Shown: piece by piece, positions 52,488 to 60,483 of the stretch
Layout: each line of letters opens with the position of its first letter
Numbering within the stretch: the stretch's first letter is position 1
Assembly: GCA_937965785.1 (NCBI GenBank)
Contig: CALCKT010000069.1
Coordinates: forward strand, 1-64,000
Origin: an uncultured Propionibacteriaceae bacterium
GTDB lineage: Bacteria > Actinomycetota > Actinomycetes > Propionibacteriales > Propionibacteriaceae
Direction: 5' to 3'
Length of the DNA stretch: 64,000 nt
The notes under the pieces: model-generated
What the model was told of the DNA's origin: nothing
Seen by the model: only the letters and a program-made list of their open reading frames with translations
The model's database searches: none
Position numbers and translations under genes: made by a program

Positions 52488-52499
52488 GAGGACCGGATC

Positions 52500-53528
52500 G
52501 TGAGGCTAGGCCTTCTCTTCCCCGACGTGGAGTCTTTCAGACCTGGCATGGCTGTCGAGACCTACGAGCACTACGCCGTTGTGCGCCGTGGCTACGAAGA
52601 GCTGGATTCGGTGGTCAGCCGCGGCCTGACCCGACGGGTGCTGTACCCCACTCGCAGGGACAGGGGCCTGGCCGCGCACGAGCGTCGGGCCGCGGTGCTG
52701 ACGGCATCCGTGGGCCTGTACTGCCTGTACCGCCAGACCTTCCCCGTCCCGGGGAACGTGCTCGTGGGCAAGGGCGTCGGCGTCCTCGCTGCCCTCGTGG
52801 CGGCGGGTGCTGTCACCCTCCGGGAGGCCTTGAGACTCGCGACCCGGCGTGGTTCCGTCCGCCCCCGGCGTGTGGCACGTCCCGTGGTCTCAGTCGCCGA
52901 TTACCGCCCCCGCAGGCACCCACGGGAGTTGGCCGAACTCATCCAGGCACTGGAGTTCGAGCAGGACTGGCCCCGTGCGGCGGCCGCTGAGCGGCTCGCC
53001 TCGATGCGCCTCGATGCGCTGCTCGAGATCGGCCCCGGGGACACCGGGATCACCGCCCTCGCATCGGCCCGGCCGGAGACGCTGCTGCTGGGCGCACTAG
53101 ATCGTCACGGGAACCAGGCTCGCGTCACGGACATCCTAAACGAGCGCAAGTTGTTCAACCTTGATCACCTGGCCCATCGGGTTCTCGGCATCCTTGCCGG
53201 GACCCCCGACCGGCTTGACCAGCCTGACTCCCGGCAGCGTCTCAGGGAGCTGGTCACGGCCATCCGCAGGACCCGGGCGCACTTTGGCGGCCCGGTGAGC
53301 AACTGGCGGACGCCAGAGGTGTGGGCGGTGCTGCGTCGCCTCAGCGCCATGATCACTACATGTTTCGACCTCAAGGGCGTTCCCCAGGAGGAACGCGACC
53401 GCCTGCTTCACCACCTGGAGGGCGACACTCTCCTGCCGGTCAGGCGCCTGACAGGGCTGCGTCCCGAGACAGTGGATACGAGCGGCCGGGGTGCGGTGCG
53501 AGAGGAGAAGAAACATGCGTTCGCCTGA
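52500..53528 (+). CDS. Catalytically dead acyltransferase homologue
   Basis: A 342-residue protein. The N-terminus LGLLFPDVESFRPGMAVETYEH parallels the LFPGQGSQ start of acyltransferases. G90-K91-G92-V93-G94 followed by VLAALVAAGAVTLREALRLATRRG aligns with the GHSxG elbow and following helix of AT, so the nucleophile Ser is Gly92. LEIGPGDTG near 180 parallels the AT EVGPG motif. The C-terminus (ITTCFDLKGVPQEERDRLLHHL) resembles the extension of the active AT at 41.7 kb. It likely cannot transfer acyl groups; a scaffold or regulatory partner role is possible. The GTG start has AGAGGA upstream; it overlaps the next gene by 14 bases. Confidence 0.7.
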   Translation: MRLGLLFPDVESFRPGMAVETYEHYAVVRRGYEELDSVVSRGLTRRVLYPTRRDRGLAAHERRAAVLTASVGLYCLYRQTFPVPGNVLVGKGVGVLAALVAAGAVTLREALRLATRRGSVRPRRVARPVVSVADYRPRRHPRELAELIQALEFEQDWPRAAAAERLASMRLDALLEIGPGDTGITALASARPETLLLGALDRHGNQARVTDILNERKLFNLDHLAHRVLGILAGTPDRLDQPDSRQRLRELVTAIRRTRAHFGGPVSNWRTPEVWAVLRRLSAMITTCFDLKGVPQEERDRLLHHLEGDTLLPVRRLTGLRPETVDTSGRGAVREEKKHAFA

Positions 53529-55464
53529 ACTCGTCGCCTCCGTCCTCCAGGGCCTCAAGAGGGGTGATCTCAGCCGCGAGTTCGCCGTTGACCTGCTGCG
53601 GAAGATAAACCAGCGCACGGACGTGGCTGTCATCGGTATCGGCGTCGCCCACCCGGGCGGCGATGACTACGAGTCGCTTTGGACGACTTGGGCCAGCGGC
53701 GACTCCTACATCCGACGCTGCCCCCTGGACCGACTCGAGGACGTGGCCTGCCTGGTGCCTCCCGCAGTCACCAAAGACCCGTGGCTGGCAGCCAAGGGAG
53801 GCTACCTTGAGGACCTTGACCTGTTTGATCGCGGGGTTTTCGGGTTCGACCAGCACTCCGCCGAGCACCTCTCGCCCCGGACCCGCCTCAGCCTGGCGAC
53901 CGCCTACCGGGCGCTCGAGGACGCGGGTATGGCGGGGGAAGCCATCGCGGACAATGACATGGCCGTCATCGTCGGCTACAACCACACGAAGGAGCAGCTC
54001 GGGTCTTTCCTTGAACTCGTCTACAAGAACACGTTCGCTGCCGACCCCCTAAACCAGCAACTCGGAAGCTGGACCAGTGGCATCGCCTCACGGATCTCGA
54101 TGTTCTTTGACCTCCATGGCCCCTCCTATGTCGTCGATGCCAGCTGCCCCTCGTCACTGGTCCCGGTGGTCAACGCCTACCGCGGCATCGCGAACGGCGA
54201 TTTCTCGACAGCTCTCGTCGGGGGACTCTACGTCGACTTCACCCCGGTTCACCAGTACACGCGGCTTGGGTTTTCCATGGCCCAGAGCGACGACACCGCC
54301 ACCAAGCTGTTTGACCGCCATGACGCAGGCAGTTTCGGCGGCGAGTTCTGTGGCTTCGTGGTCCTCAAGAAGCTGGAGCGGGCCGTCGCCGACGGCGACG
54401 CCATTCATTGTGTTATCCGGGGTGTCGCCATGAACAACAACGGCGCCGAAGGTGAGTTCATGTCCAGTTCACCCAGGAGCATCGCCAAAGCGGTGCGGGA
54501 TGCGGTCGAGAGCGCTGAGATCGACCCCGAGGACATTGGCCTGTTCCTGGGGGAGGGGTATTCCGGCGGCCTGGAGACGGCACTGGAGCTAGCCGGCCAG
54601 GCGGCGGGCTTCCGGCAGCTCACCAAACGCAACCAGTTTTGCGCCATGAATGCTCTTACCGGCACCCTCGGGTATGTCAATTCGGGCCTCGGCATCGCCA
54701 ATCTCATTGGCTGCTCCTTGGCGATCGAACATCGCCACATCCCGGGACTGCCGCATTTCGACTCTCCCATGGAAGAGGCAGATCTGCTCGATTCCCCGTT
54801 CTACGTGCCGCCCGTGACCCAGCCGTGGGAGCCGCCCAAGAGCGGGTCTCGGGCCGCGATAGCCTACAGCTACGGTTTCGGGGGCTCCAATGTGCTCGCC
54901 GTCGTTCAGGAGGCCCCACTGCTGCCCCCAACGCCCGTCGCAGGTAAGGGGGAGGTCCTCTACTGCGTCTCAGCCGCTAGTCGGGCGTCCTTCGAACGGC
55001 ACCTTGATGCAGAGATCCAGTTTCTCGCAGATTTGGACGAGGCGGACTTCCGGGCTTTCTGCTACACGGCGTGCTGCCGTACCCACCACCACGGCCACGA
55101 ACGTCTGGCCGTCCTCGCCGTTGGTCGTGACGAGTTGCTCGCCCGACTTCGAGAGTTCCGACGGACGTGGAGCCCTGCAGCGGGCGTCGTCCACGCCACC
55201 CTCGGCCGAGGGGCGCTGCGCAAGCGGAGGCGCTCTCTTCAAGGCCGCGCGCTCATCGAGTGTGCCCAGGCTTTCGTTGACGGCGACAGCTTGGCCCTGT
55301 CAGAGCTGTTCGCCCCCGAGGACCAGAGGTTTGTCCGGGGACCCGCCTACCCGTTCGACATGGTCCGTTGTTGGCCGAAGCGCAAACAAGTCAACCGACT
55401 CAAGTTGGTAATCGCATCCTTGGTGGGCAAGCCCGCCGGGTTCGTGGAAAGGATCAATCGATGA
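53515..55464 (+). CDS. Stand-alone ketosynthase lacking both catalytic histidines (KS0-like)
   Basis: A 649-residue thiolase-fold protein. Docking helix LVASVLQGLKRGDLSREFAVDLL (7-29) like those on the synthases; KS core about 35-460 with Cys211 in DASCPSSL; the first His (VEAHGTGT in active KS) is Glu347 in FLGEGYSGG, and the second (NIGH) is Tyr387 in GTLGYVNSG. The remainder is the KS-to-AT style linker. Without these residues it should not decarboxylate malonyl-ACP or condense; it may hold or pass the chain, or prime it. The ATG is preceded by GAGGAGAAG. TGA overlaps the thioesterase ATG. Confidence 0.85.
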   Translation: MRSPELVASVLQGLKRGDLSREFAVDLLRKINQRTDVAVIGIGVAHPGGDDYESLWTTWASGDSYIRRCPLDRLEDVACLVPPAVTKDPWLAAKGGYLEDLDLFDRGVFGFDQHSAEHLSPRTRLSLATAYRALEDAGMAGEAIADNDMAVIVGYNHTKEQLGSFLELVYKNTFAADPLNQQLGSWTSGIASRISMFFDLHGPSYVVDASCPSSLVPVVNAYRGIANGDFSTALVGGLYVDFTPVHQYTRLGFSMAQSDDTATKLFDRHDAGSFGGEFCGFVVLKKLERAVADGDAIHCVIRGVAMNNNGAEGEFMSSSPRSIAKAVRDAVESAEIDPEDIGLFLGEGYSGGLETALELAGQAAGFRQLTKRNQFCAMNALTGTLGYVNSGLGIANLIGCSLAIEHRHIPGLPHFDSPMEEADLLDSPFYVPPVTQPWEPPKSGSRAAIAYSYGFGGSNVLAVVQEAPLLPPTPVAGKGEVLYCVSAASRASFERHLDAEIQFLADLDEADFRAFCYTACCRTHHHGHERLAVLAVGRDELLARLREFRRTWSPAAGVVHATLGRGALRKRRRSLQGRALIECAQAFVDGDSLALSELFAPEDQRFVRGPAYPFDMVRCWPKRKQVNRLKLVIASLVGKPAGFVERINR

Positions 55465-56225
55465 CCCGACTGCAGTTGTTCTGCATACCCCACGCAGGTG
55501 GCTCGTCTGCGCCCTACTATCGCTGGCGTCGCATCATGCCAGAGGACGTGCTCGTGACCCCGATTGAGCTCGCTGGGCACGGCCGCCGCCTATCCGAGGA
55601 CCTCTTCGACGACGCCTATGCGGCCGCACGCGACGTGGCCCACCAGATTCAAGCGCACCGCGATCCGTCCGTGCCCTATGCCATCTGGGGACACTCGATG
55701 GGGTCCTTGCTCGCCTACGAGGCATATTTCGTGTTCCGCGAGTGGGGTGCCGTGCTGCCCCTGCACATCGTCTTCTCGGGGCGGGGAGCTCCCCAGAACA
55801 CCGGTACCCGCACCAAGTACTCGGCAATCTTGGATGACGAGCAGTTCATTGCCGCGATCCAGGGTTATGGCGGATCCACTCGAGAAGCGCTCGCCGCCCC
55901 GGAGCTTCGGAAACTTTTCCTCCCCGTACTCCGTGCCGACTTCAAGCTCTGCGAGGGCTACACATGGCGGCCGCGCCACCATCGCATGGCCTGTGACATC
56001 ACCGTGGTCAACGGACGGGATGACCCATCGGTAAATCCTGCTGCTGTGACCGAGTGGGCCCGCCTCTCCTCGGGGAGAACCAGATTCCTGGAAGCACCGG
56101 GGGATCACTTTTTCTGCTTCCAGGGCGATGAGGTGGTGCTTCAAACGGTCAGGGGCCTCCTGGCCCGCATCCCAGTTCCAACCCAGCCCTTGTGCTGTTC
56201 CGCGTTAGAAGGAGAACATCGATGA
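55461..56225 (+). CDS. Type II thioesterase
   Basis: A 254-residue alpha/beta hydrolase of the GrsT/TEII family: IPHAGGSSAPYYRW at the N-terminus, nucleophile Ser79 in GHSMGS, the Asp in VNGRDDPSV near residue 190 and His in GDHFFCF near 220. Such enzymes remove stalled or wrong acyl groups from carrier domains. Start and stop overlap both neighbours (ATGA), so it is part of the operon. Because no TE domain is seen in the window, a role in final release cannot be excluded. Confidence 0.92.
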   Translation: MTRLQLFCIPHAGGSSAPYYRWRRIMPEDVLVTPIELAGHGRRLSEDLFDDAYAAARDVAHQIQAHRDPSVPYAIWGHSMGSLLAYEAYFVFREWGAVLPLHIVFSGRGAPQNTGTRTKYSAILDDEQFIAAIQGYGGSTREALAAPELRKLFLPVLRADFKLCEGYTWRPRHHRMACDITVVNGRDDPSVNPAAVTEWARLSSGRTRFLEAPGDHFFCFQGDEVVLQTVRGLLARIPVPTQPLCCSALEGEHR

Positions 56226-57244
56226 CTATGTGTGAGAGTAACTACGACAGCATCCCGGTTGCCGAGTTCCGGCCCGAGCCCCATGCTGAACGTCATGGAC
56301 CCGGGGCTGTCATCGAGACCCGGGGTCTGAGAAAGTCATTCAAGAAGACCGATGCTGTGAAGGGAGTGGATCTCGAGGTCTGCGAGGGTGACTTGTTTGG
56401 ATTGCTTGGCCCGAACGGTGCCGGTAAGTCGACCACCATCAACCTCATCCTGGGACTCCTGAAGCCCGATGGTGGCTCGGTGCAGGTCTTGGGGTGCGAC
56501 GCGCATCGCCTCACGGATGACGTCAAGCGTCAGATCGGCTATGTGCCGCAGGACATGGCCTTCTTCGAGGACCTTTCCGGTATCGACAATGTCACGTACT
56601 GGGGGAAGCTCAATGGGTTGCGTGGCGCGGCTCTTGCGGAGGCGGTACATGACGCCTTGAACTTCACAGGTTTGTGGGATCGCCGCAAGGACAAGGCCAA
56701 GAACTATTCGGGTGGGATGCAGCGTCGACTCAACATTTCGTGCGCGATCGTGCACAACCCGTCGGTGCTCATCATGGATGAGCCGACTGTTGGTGTTGAT
56801 CCGCAGTCCCGTAACGCGATCCTCGAGTCGGTCAAGGCCTTGGCCGCTGGCGGGACGACGGTCGTGTACACATCGCACTACATGGAGGAGATCGAGGCCC
56901 TCTGCGACAAGGTGGCCATCATGGATCATGGCGAGATCATCGCCTCGGGTGGTCTCCAGGAGGTTGTTGACCGGCACACCAACGAGCGGGTAGTCGAGAT
57001 CACCCTGGCTTCCACCCGGGATGCGGCCGAGGCTGCGGTGCGCCTTGAGGCTCCTGGCCTGACCAGTGACCGCATCGAGGTCGACGGCGTCAAGGTGCGG
57101 GCACATCTGGACAAGGGTGCCGACTTCGCCGAGTTTGCGCGATGCGTGCTTGCGACCAGTCCCAATGTCGCTGGTCTCAGCGAGGTACGGCTGTCGCTCG
57201 AGGCTGTGTTCCTGAGCCTGACCGGCAAGACCCTGCGCGATTGA
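56222..57244 (+). CDS. ABC exporter ATP-binding protein (DrrA-like)
   Basis: A 340-residue ABC ATPase. Walker A GPNGAGKST (63-71), signature YSGGMQRRL (162-170), Walker B LIMDEPTVGVDP near 186 and the H-loop in VVYTSHYMEE. The C-terminal 90 residues form the DrrA-type accessory domain. With the two permeases that follow it should export the polyketide-peptide product and so give self-protection. GAAGGAGAAC precedes the ATG, which overlaps the thioesterase stop. Confidence 0.93.
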   Translation: MTMCESNYDSIPVAEFRPEPHAERHGPGAVIETRGLRKSFKKTDAVKGVDLEVCEGDLFGLLGPNGAGKSTTINLILGLLKPDGGSVQVLGCDAHRLTDDVKRQIGYVPQDMAFFEDLSGIDNVTYWGKLNGLRGAALAEAVHDALNFTGLWDRRKDKAKNYSGGMQRRLNISCAIVHNPSVLIMDEPTVGVDPQSRNAILESVKALAAGGTTVVYTSHYMEEIEALCDKVAIMDHGEIIASGGLQEVVDRHTNERVVEITLASTRDAAEAAVRLEAPGLTSDRIEVDGVKVRAHLDKGADFAEFARCVLATSPNVAGLSEVRLSLEAVFLSLTGKTLRD

Positions 57245-57267
57245 GAATCATCGAGAGGATCTGACTG

Positions 57268-58416
57268 ATGTACCTGTTGCTGACACAGTTTCTGTACTCG
57301 TTGAAATCGGTGTGGATGGACAAGAAACCTATTCTGTTCCGTCTCGGGGTTTTCGTCCTCATGACGTTCATCCTTGGCAGCGCATTCAATTCTTCTTTCA
57401 GCAAGAATGACATCGACCCGGTGAAGATCGGCTACTACTCCCAGGACGTCGGTGATGGAGGTCAGGAGTACTTCACCCAGCTCACGTCTATTCAGGGATT
57501 TGAAGGGATAGCCACCTTCACAAAACTCGAAAGCTTCGAGGCCGGACAGCAAAAGGTCGAGGACGGGGAACTCGGCGCGATGCTCTACATCGGCAAGGAC
57601 TTCTCCGACAATCTCGCCGCCGACAATGGTCGAGGCACCGTAGAGGTGTACATGAAGAAGTACTCGGGGATCAACTATCCCGTGGTGAGCTCCGTCGTCG
57701 ACAGCTTCAACAGCGGCGCCAACACCGCGTGGGCCGTCAAGTCCATCGGAACCGCTGGGGGCGACACCTCATCAGGGAGTGTTGGAACCAGTCAGGGTGT
57801 CGAACTGCACGATGTCACCTCGTCGCGGAACCTCACCGGGTTCAGCTACTACGCCGTGGGCATGCTGTTGTTCCTCTTGCTGTACGGCACGGAATACGGC
57901 AGCTTCGGCGGCATGCACGAGGACTTCCTTGGTGTCGTCGGCAAGCGCACCCGCCTGACCCTGGTCAAGCCGTGGCAGCAGTACCTCGGCAAACTTTTGG
58001 CCTTCAGCCTCGTCCCGTTCACGCAGGGCGCCATCTACATCGGCGTCACGAGCCAGTTCTTCGGCGTCGACTGGGGCCAGAATCTGCCCCTGACCTTGGC
58101 CTTCGTCTACATCTTCGGAGTCCTGGCCATCGCCCTCGGCATGACTGTCATGACGATGACGCGCAGCGAGCGAAAGACCAAAGGATTGTTGCAGGTCGCC
58201 ATCCTCGGCTCCACGTTCCTGGCCGGTGGTTTCGTCGTGGCGAAGTTTGGTCCGTTGGAACTGATCTCCCCCAGCTACTACGCCCGTGAGGGTCTGTTCG
58301 GCCTGATGTTCGGGGAGACCACACGCAACGCCATCAACTACCTCGGCGTCCTCGGGGCGATCACCGTCGTCCTGGCGGCGCTGAGCATGGTCAGCGCGAG
58401 AAGGAGACTGGCATGA
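57268..58416 (+). CDS. ABC-2 type exporter permease 1
   Basis: A 382-residue membrane protein of the ABC2_membrane_3/YhgE-type plan: one N-terminal helix (about 22-45), a large extracytoplasmic domain (about 50-185), then five or six helices (about 195-375). It pairs with the following permease, which has the same plan, to make a heterodimeric channel. The start lies 24 bases after the ATPase stop, following GAGAGGAT; its end overlaps the second permease (ATGA). Confidence 0.9.
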   Translation: MYLLLTQFLYSLKSVWMDKKPILFRLGVFVLMTFILGSAFNSSFSKNDIDPVKIGYYSQDVGDGGQEYFTQLTSIQGFEGIATFTKLESFEAGQQKVEDGELGAMLYIGKDFSDNLAADNGRGTVEVYMKKYSGINYPVVSSVVDSFNSGANTAWAVKSIGTAGGDTSSGSVGTSQGVELHDVTSSRNLTGFSYYAVGMLLFLLLYGTEYGSFGGMHEDFLGVVGKRTRLTLVKPWQQYLGKLLAFSLVPFTQGAIYIGVTSQFFGVDWGQNLPLTLAFVYIFGVLAIALGMTVMTMTRSERKTKGLLQVAILGSTFLAGGFVVAKFGPLELISPSYYAREGLFGLMFGETTRNAINYLGVLGAITVVLAALSMVSARRRLA

Positions 58417-59531
58417 CCATCATCCTGAACAACTTCAAGCGGCTTCTTGGGAAACGATCCAGTTGGGTCTTCCTGCTGCTGATTCCCGTGCTGCTCAACG
58501 TCTTCATCGTGAAGGTTACGACTCAACAACCAAAGTGGTCCATCGGCGTCCTCGACCAGGACCAGACTCAGCTGACGCAGCAGTTCATGGACAACTTCGC
58601 CGGTGATTCGAAGGTCGTCAAGATCGACGCCGGGAGCGATATTCAGCAGGGCATTGTCGGCTCGAACTATGATGTCGCCGTTGTATTCGACAAGGGCTAC
58701 ACGGAAAAGATCATCGCCGGCGAGCCTGCCCGGGCCCAGCTGTACGTTCAGAGCGGGACCAACCAGACTCAGTCCATCAAGGTCCGCATTGATACCTACC
58801 TGAGCAGCGTCCAGAGCATCGGTAACGCTGCTGCGGGCGATCAGAAGGCCTTCTACTCCGGCATGGACGCTTTCGTGAAGAACAAGTTCTCCAGCGACTA
58901 CCGCAACTTTTCCAGCGCTGCGGCGGAGGATTCCAGCAAGACCATGACGACGCTCGGCTACTTGGCGTTCTCGATGCTTCTCATGATGACCGCAGGTGCG
59001 TCATTGCTGCTGCAGGACCGCGTTCGCGGCATCTACGATCGGGTCACGCTGTCTGGAACCTCGCGTCTGTCCTACTTCGGGCAGTACATTGCGTCCCTGT
59101 TCGCTATCACGATGATTCAGCTCATGGCGGTCATGGAGATGCTGCCGAAGATGGCGGGGGTCTCCTACGGCGACCACATCCAGGAGACCGCCATCGTCGG
59201 GTTGTCGGCAGCGTTCGGTCTGTTCTGCGTAGCCAAAGCCATGCTGGTGTTCCGGTTCGTGAAGAACGAACTCATGGGCAGTGCCATCAACACGCTCATC
59301 GACATCCCGATGGTGATGCTGGCTGGTGCCCTATGGCCACGCGAGCTGATGCCTGAGGCGCTTCAGAGGATTGGCGAGTTCCTACCCGTGTACTGGTATC
59401 TCGACGGGGCCGAGGCCGTCATGAGCACCGGCGCCATCGGCGCAGCGCTACCTGCGATCGGGTTCCTCGTAGGCATCTCCGCTGTCCTGTTCGGCGTGAC
59501 GGTGGCCGTCAGGACCGAAAGGCACCGGTGA
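58413..59531 (+). CDS. ABC-2 type exporter permease 2
   Basis: A 372-residue permease with the same topology as its neighbour: N-terminal helix (about 14-33), extracytoplasmic domain to about 180, six helices after it (starting LGYLAFSMLLMMTAGASLLL). Sequence similarity to permease 1 is low, so the transporter is a heterodimer of diverged halves. It ends 4 bases before the phosphopantetheinyl transferase start. Confidence 0.9.
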   Translation: MTIILNNFKRLLGKRSSWVFLLLIPVLLNVFIVKVTTQQPKWSIGVLDQDQTQLTQQFMDNFAGDSKVVKIDAGSDIQQGIVGSNYDVAVVFDKGYTEKIIAGEPARAQLYVQSGTNQTQSIKVRIDTYLSSVQSIGNAAAGDQKAFYSGMDAFVKNKFSSDYRNFSSAAAEDSSKTMTTLGYLAFSMLLMMTAGASLLLQDRVRGIYDRVTLSGTSRLSYFGQYIASLFAITMIQLMAVMEMLPKMAGVSYGDHIQETAIVGLSAAFGLFCVAKAMLVFRFVKNELMGSAINTLIDIPMVMLAGALWPRELMPEALQRIGEFLPVYWYLDGAEAVMSTGAIGAALPAIGFLVGISAVLFGVTVAVRTERHR

Positions 59532-59535
59532 CGGC

Positions 59536-60243
59536 ATGGCCCTTTACGTCTGCCGGGACGGCGACGCGATTACTCAGGAGGATCTCCGCCGCATGGCGCG
59601 TCTGATGCCCCCGGATCGTCGCGTCCGTTGGAAGAAGTTCCGATCCGATCAGGATGCCCGGAATCTCGTAGTGGCCTACTGGTTGGCGATGTTCGGACTG
59701 CAGCAGGAGAGCCCAGAAGCTGCCGGTCTGCCGTGGCGATACTCCCGTTACGGCAAACCAGCGGTGGAGGGTACGGAGTTCAACATCTCCCATTCTGCTG
59801 AGCTCTGTGCCTGCGGGGTGTCCCGGAGCGAGATCGGGGTCGACGTTCAACAGATTGAACGGTCCCTGGACGTGGTGGAACTCGCCGAGGTGGTCATGGG
59901 AGCGCGCGAGATGGCTCGCATCACCCAAGCCCTCGACAGCCACAGTGCCTTCATCCGGCTGTGGGCAATGAAGGAGAGCTATGTCAAATGTCTTGGGGGC
60001 GGGCTGTACTACCAACTGCCGTCGATTGACCTTTCCGGGCTTTCCGAGGGCGGGGGCGAGTATCGGGGTCTCCAGCTCGAGACGTGGCGGCACGGCGACT
60101 ATTGGTTCAGCGTGTGCACCCGGGAGGGAGGACAGTGGCCGTCCGATGTGCATCACGTTCCGGCCGAGACCTTGCTGAGCCTGGCGGAGCAGATGGGACC
60201 TTCGGTGAACCAGGAAGCGTCTGCGACCCCCAATAGGAGGTGA
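59536..60243 (+). CDS. Sfp-type 4'-phosphopantetheinyl transferase
   Basis: A 235-residue protein with all Sfp motifs: FNISHS near residue 77, GVDVQ near 98 (metal Asp) and WAMKESYVKCLG near 145 with the catalytic Glu and Lys. It converts the apo ACP and PCP domains of the cluster to the holo form using coenzyme A. Last gene of the long operon; a hairpin terminator follows. Confidence 0.95.
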   Translation: MALYVCRDGDAITQEDLRRMARLMPPDRRVRWKKFRSDQDARNLVVAYWLAMFGLQQESPEAAGLPWRYSRYGKPAVEGTEFNISHSAELCACGVSRSEIGVDVQQIERSLDVVELAEVVMGAREMARITQALDSHSAFIRLWAMKESYVKCLGGGLYYQLPSIDLSGLSEGGGEYRGLQLETWRHGDYWFSVCTREGGQWPSDVHHVPAETLLSLAEQMGPSVNQEASATPNRR

Positions 60244-60264
60244 ATCAAGCCCGACGAGACTCCT

Positions 60265-60302
60265 GCGCCTTGGATCGACGATTTGACATCGGTCCAAGGC
60301 GC
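60265..60302 (+). terminator. Terminator of the polyketide operon
   Basis: A 10-bp perfect stem (60265-60274 and 60293-60302, GCGCCTTGGA type) with an 18-base loop that can form a small inner CGAT/ATCG pair, 22 bases after the transferase stop. Confidence 0.75.
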
Positions 60303-60392
60303 TTCGTCATGCTCGAATCCAGGGCCTTCCGGGAACCGCCATCGAGTTCCCCTTGCCTGGGCTGGTTGGATGCGAGAATCGCAGGTTGTGCC

Positions 60393-60423
60393 TTGACTCT
60401 GACGTCACGTCAAAGGGTGAACT
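60393..60423 (+). promoter_or_regulatory. MerR-type promoter/operator before the NRPS gene
   Basis: A -35 TTGACT (60393-60398), a 19-base spacer and a weak -10 TGAACT (60418-60423). The spacer opens with CTGACG-TCA-CGTCAA (60399-60413), differing from the operator at 41622 only in the first base and the central bases. Position relative to the -35 is identical in both promoters. Confidence 0.65.
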
Positions 60424-60483
60424 CATCGACATGACGTTGAGACGGTGCATTGTCATCGTTCGATCCGAGTCGAGGTACTGAGC

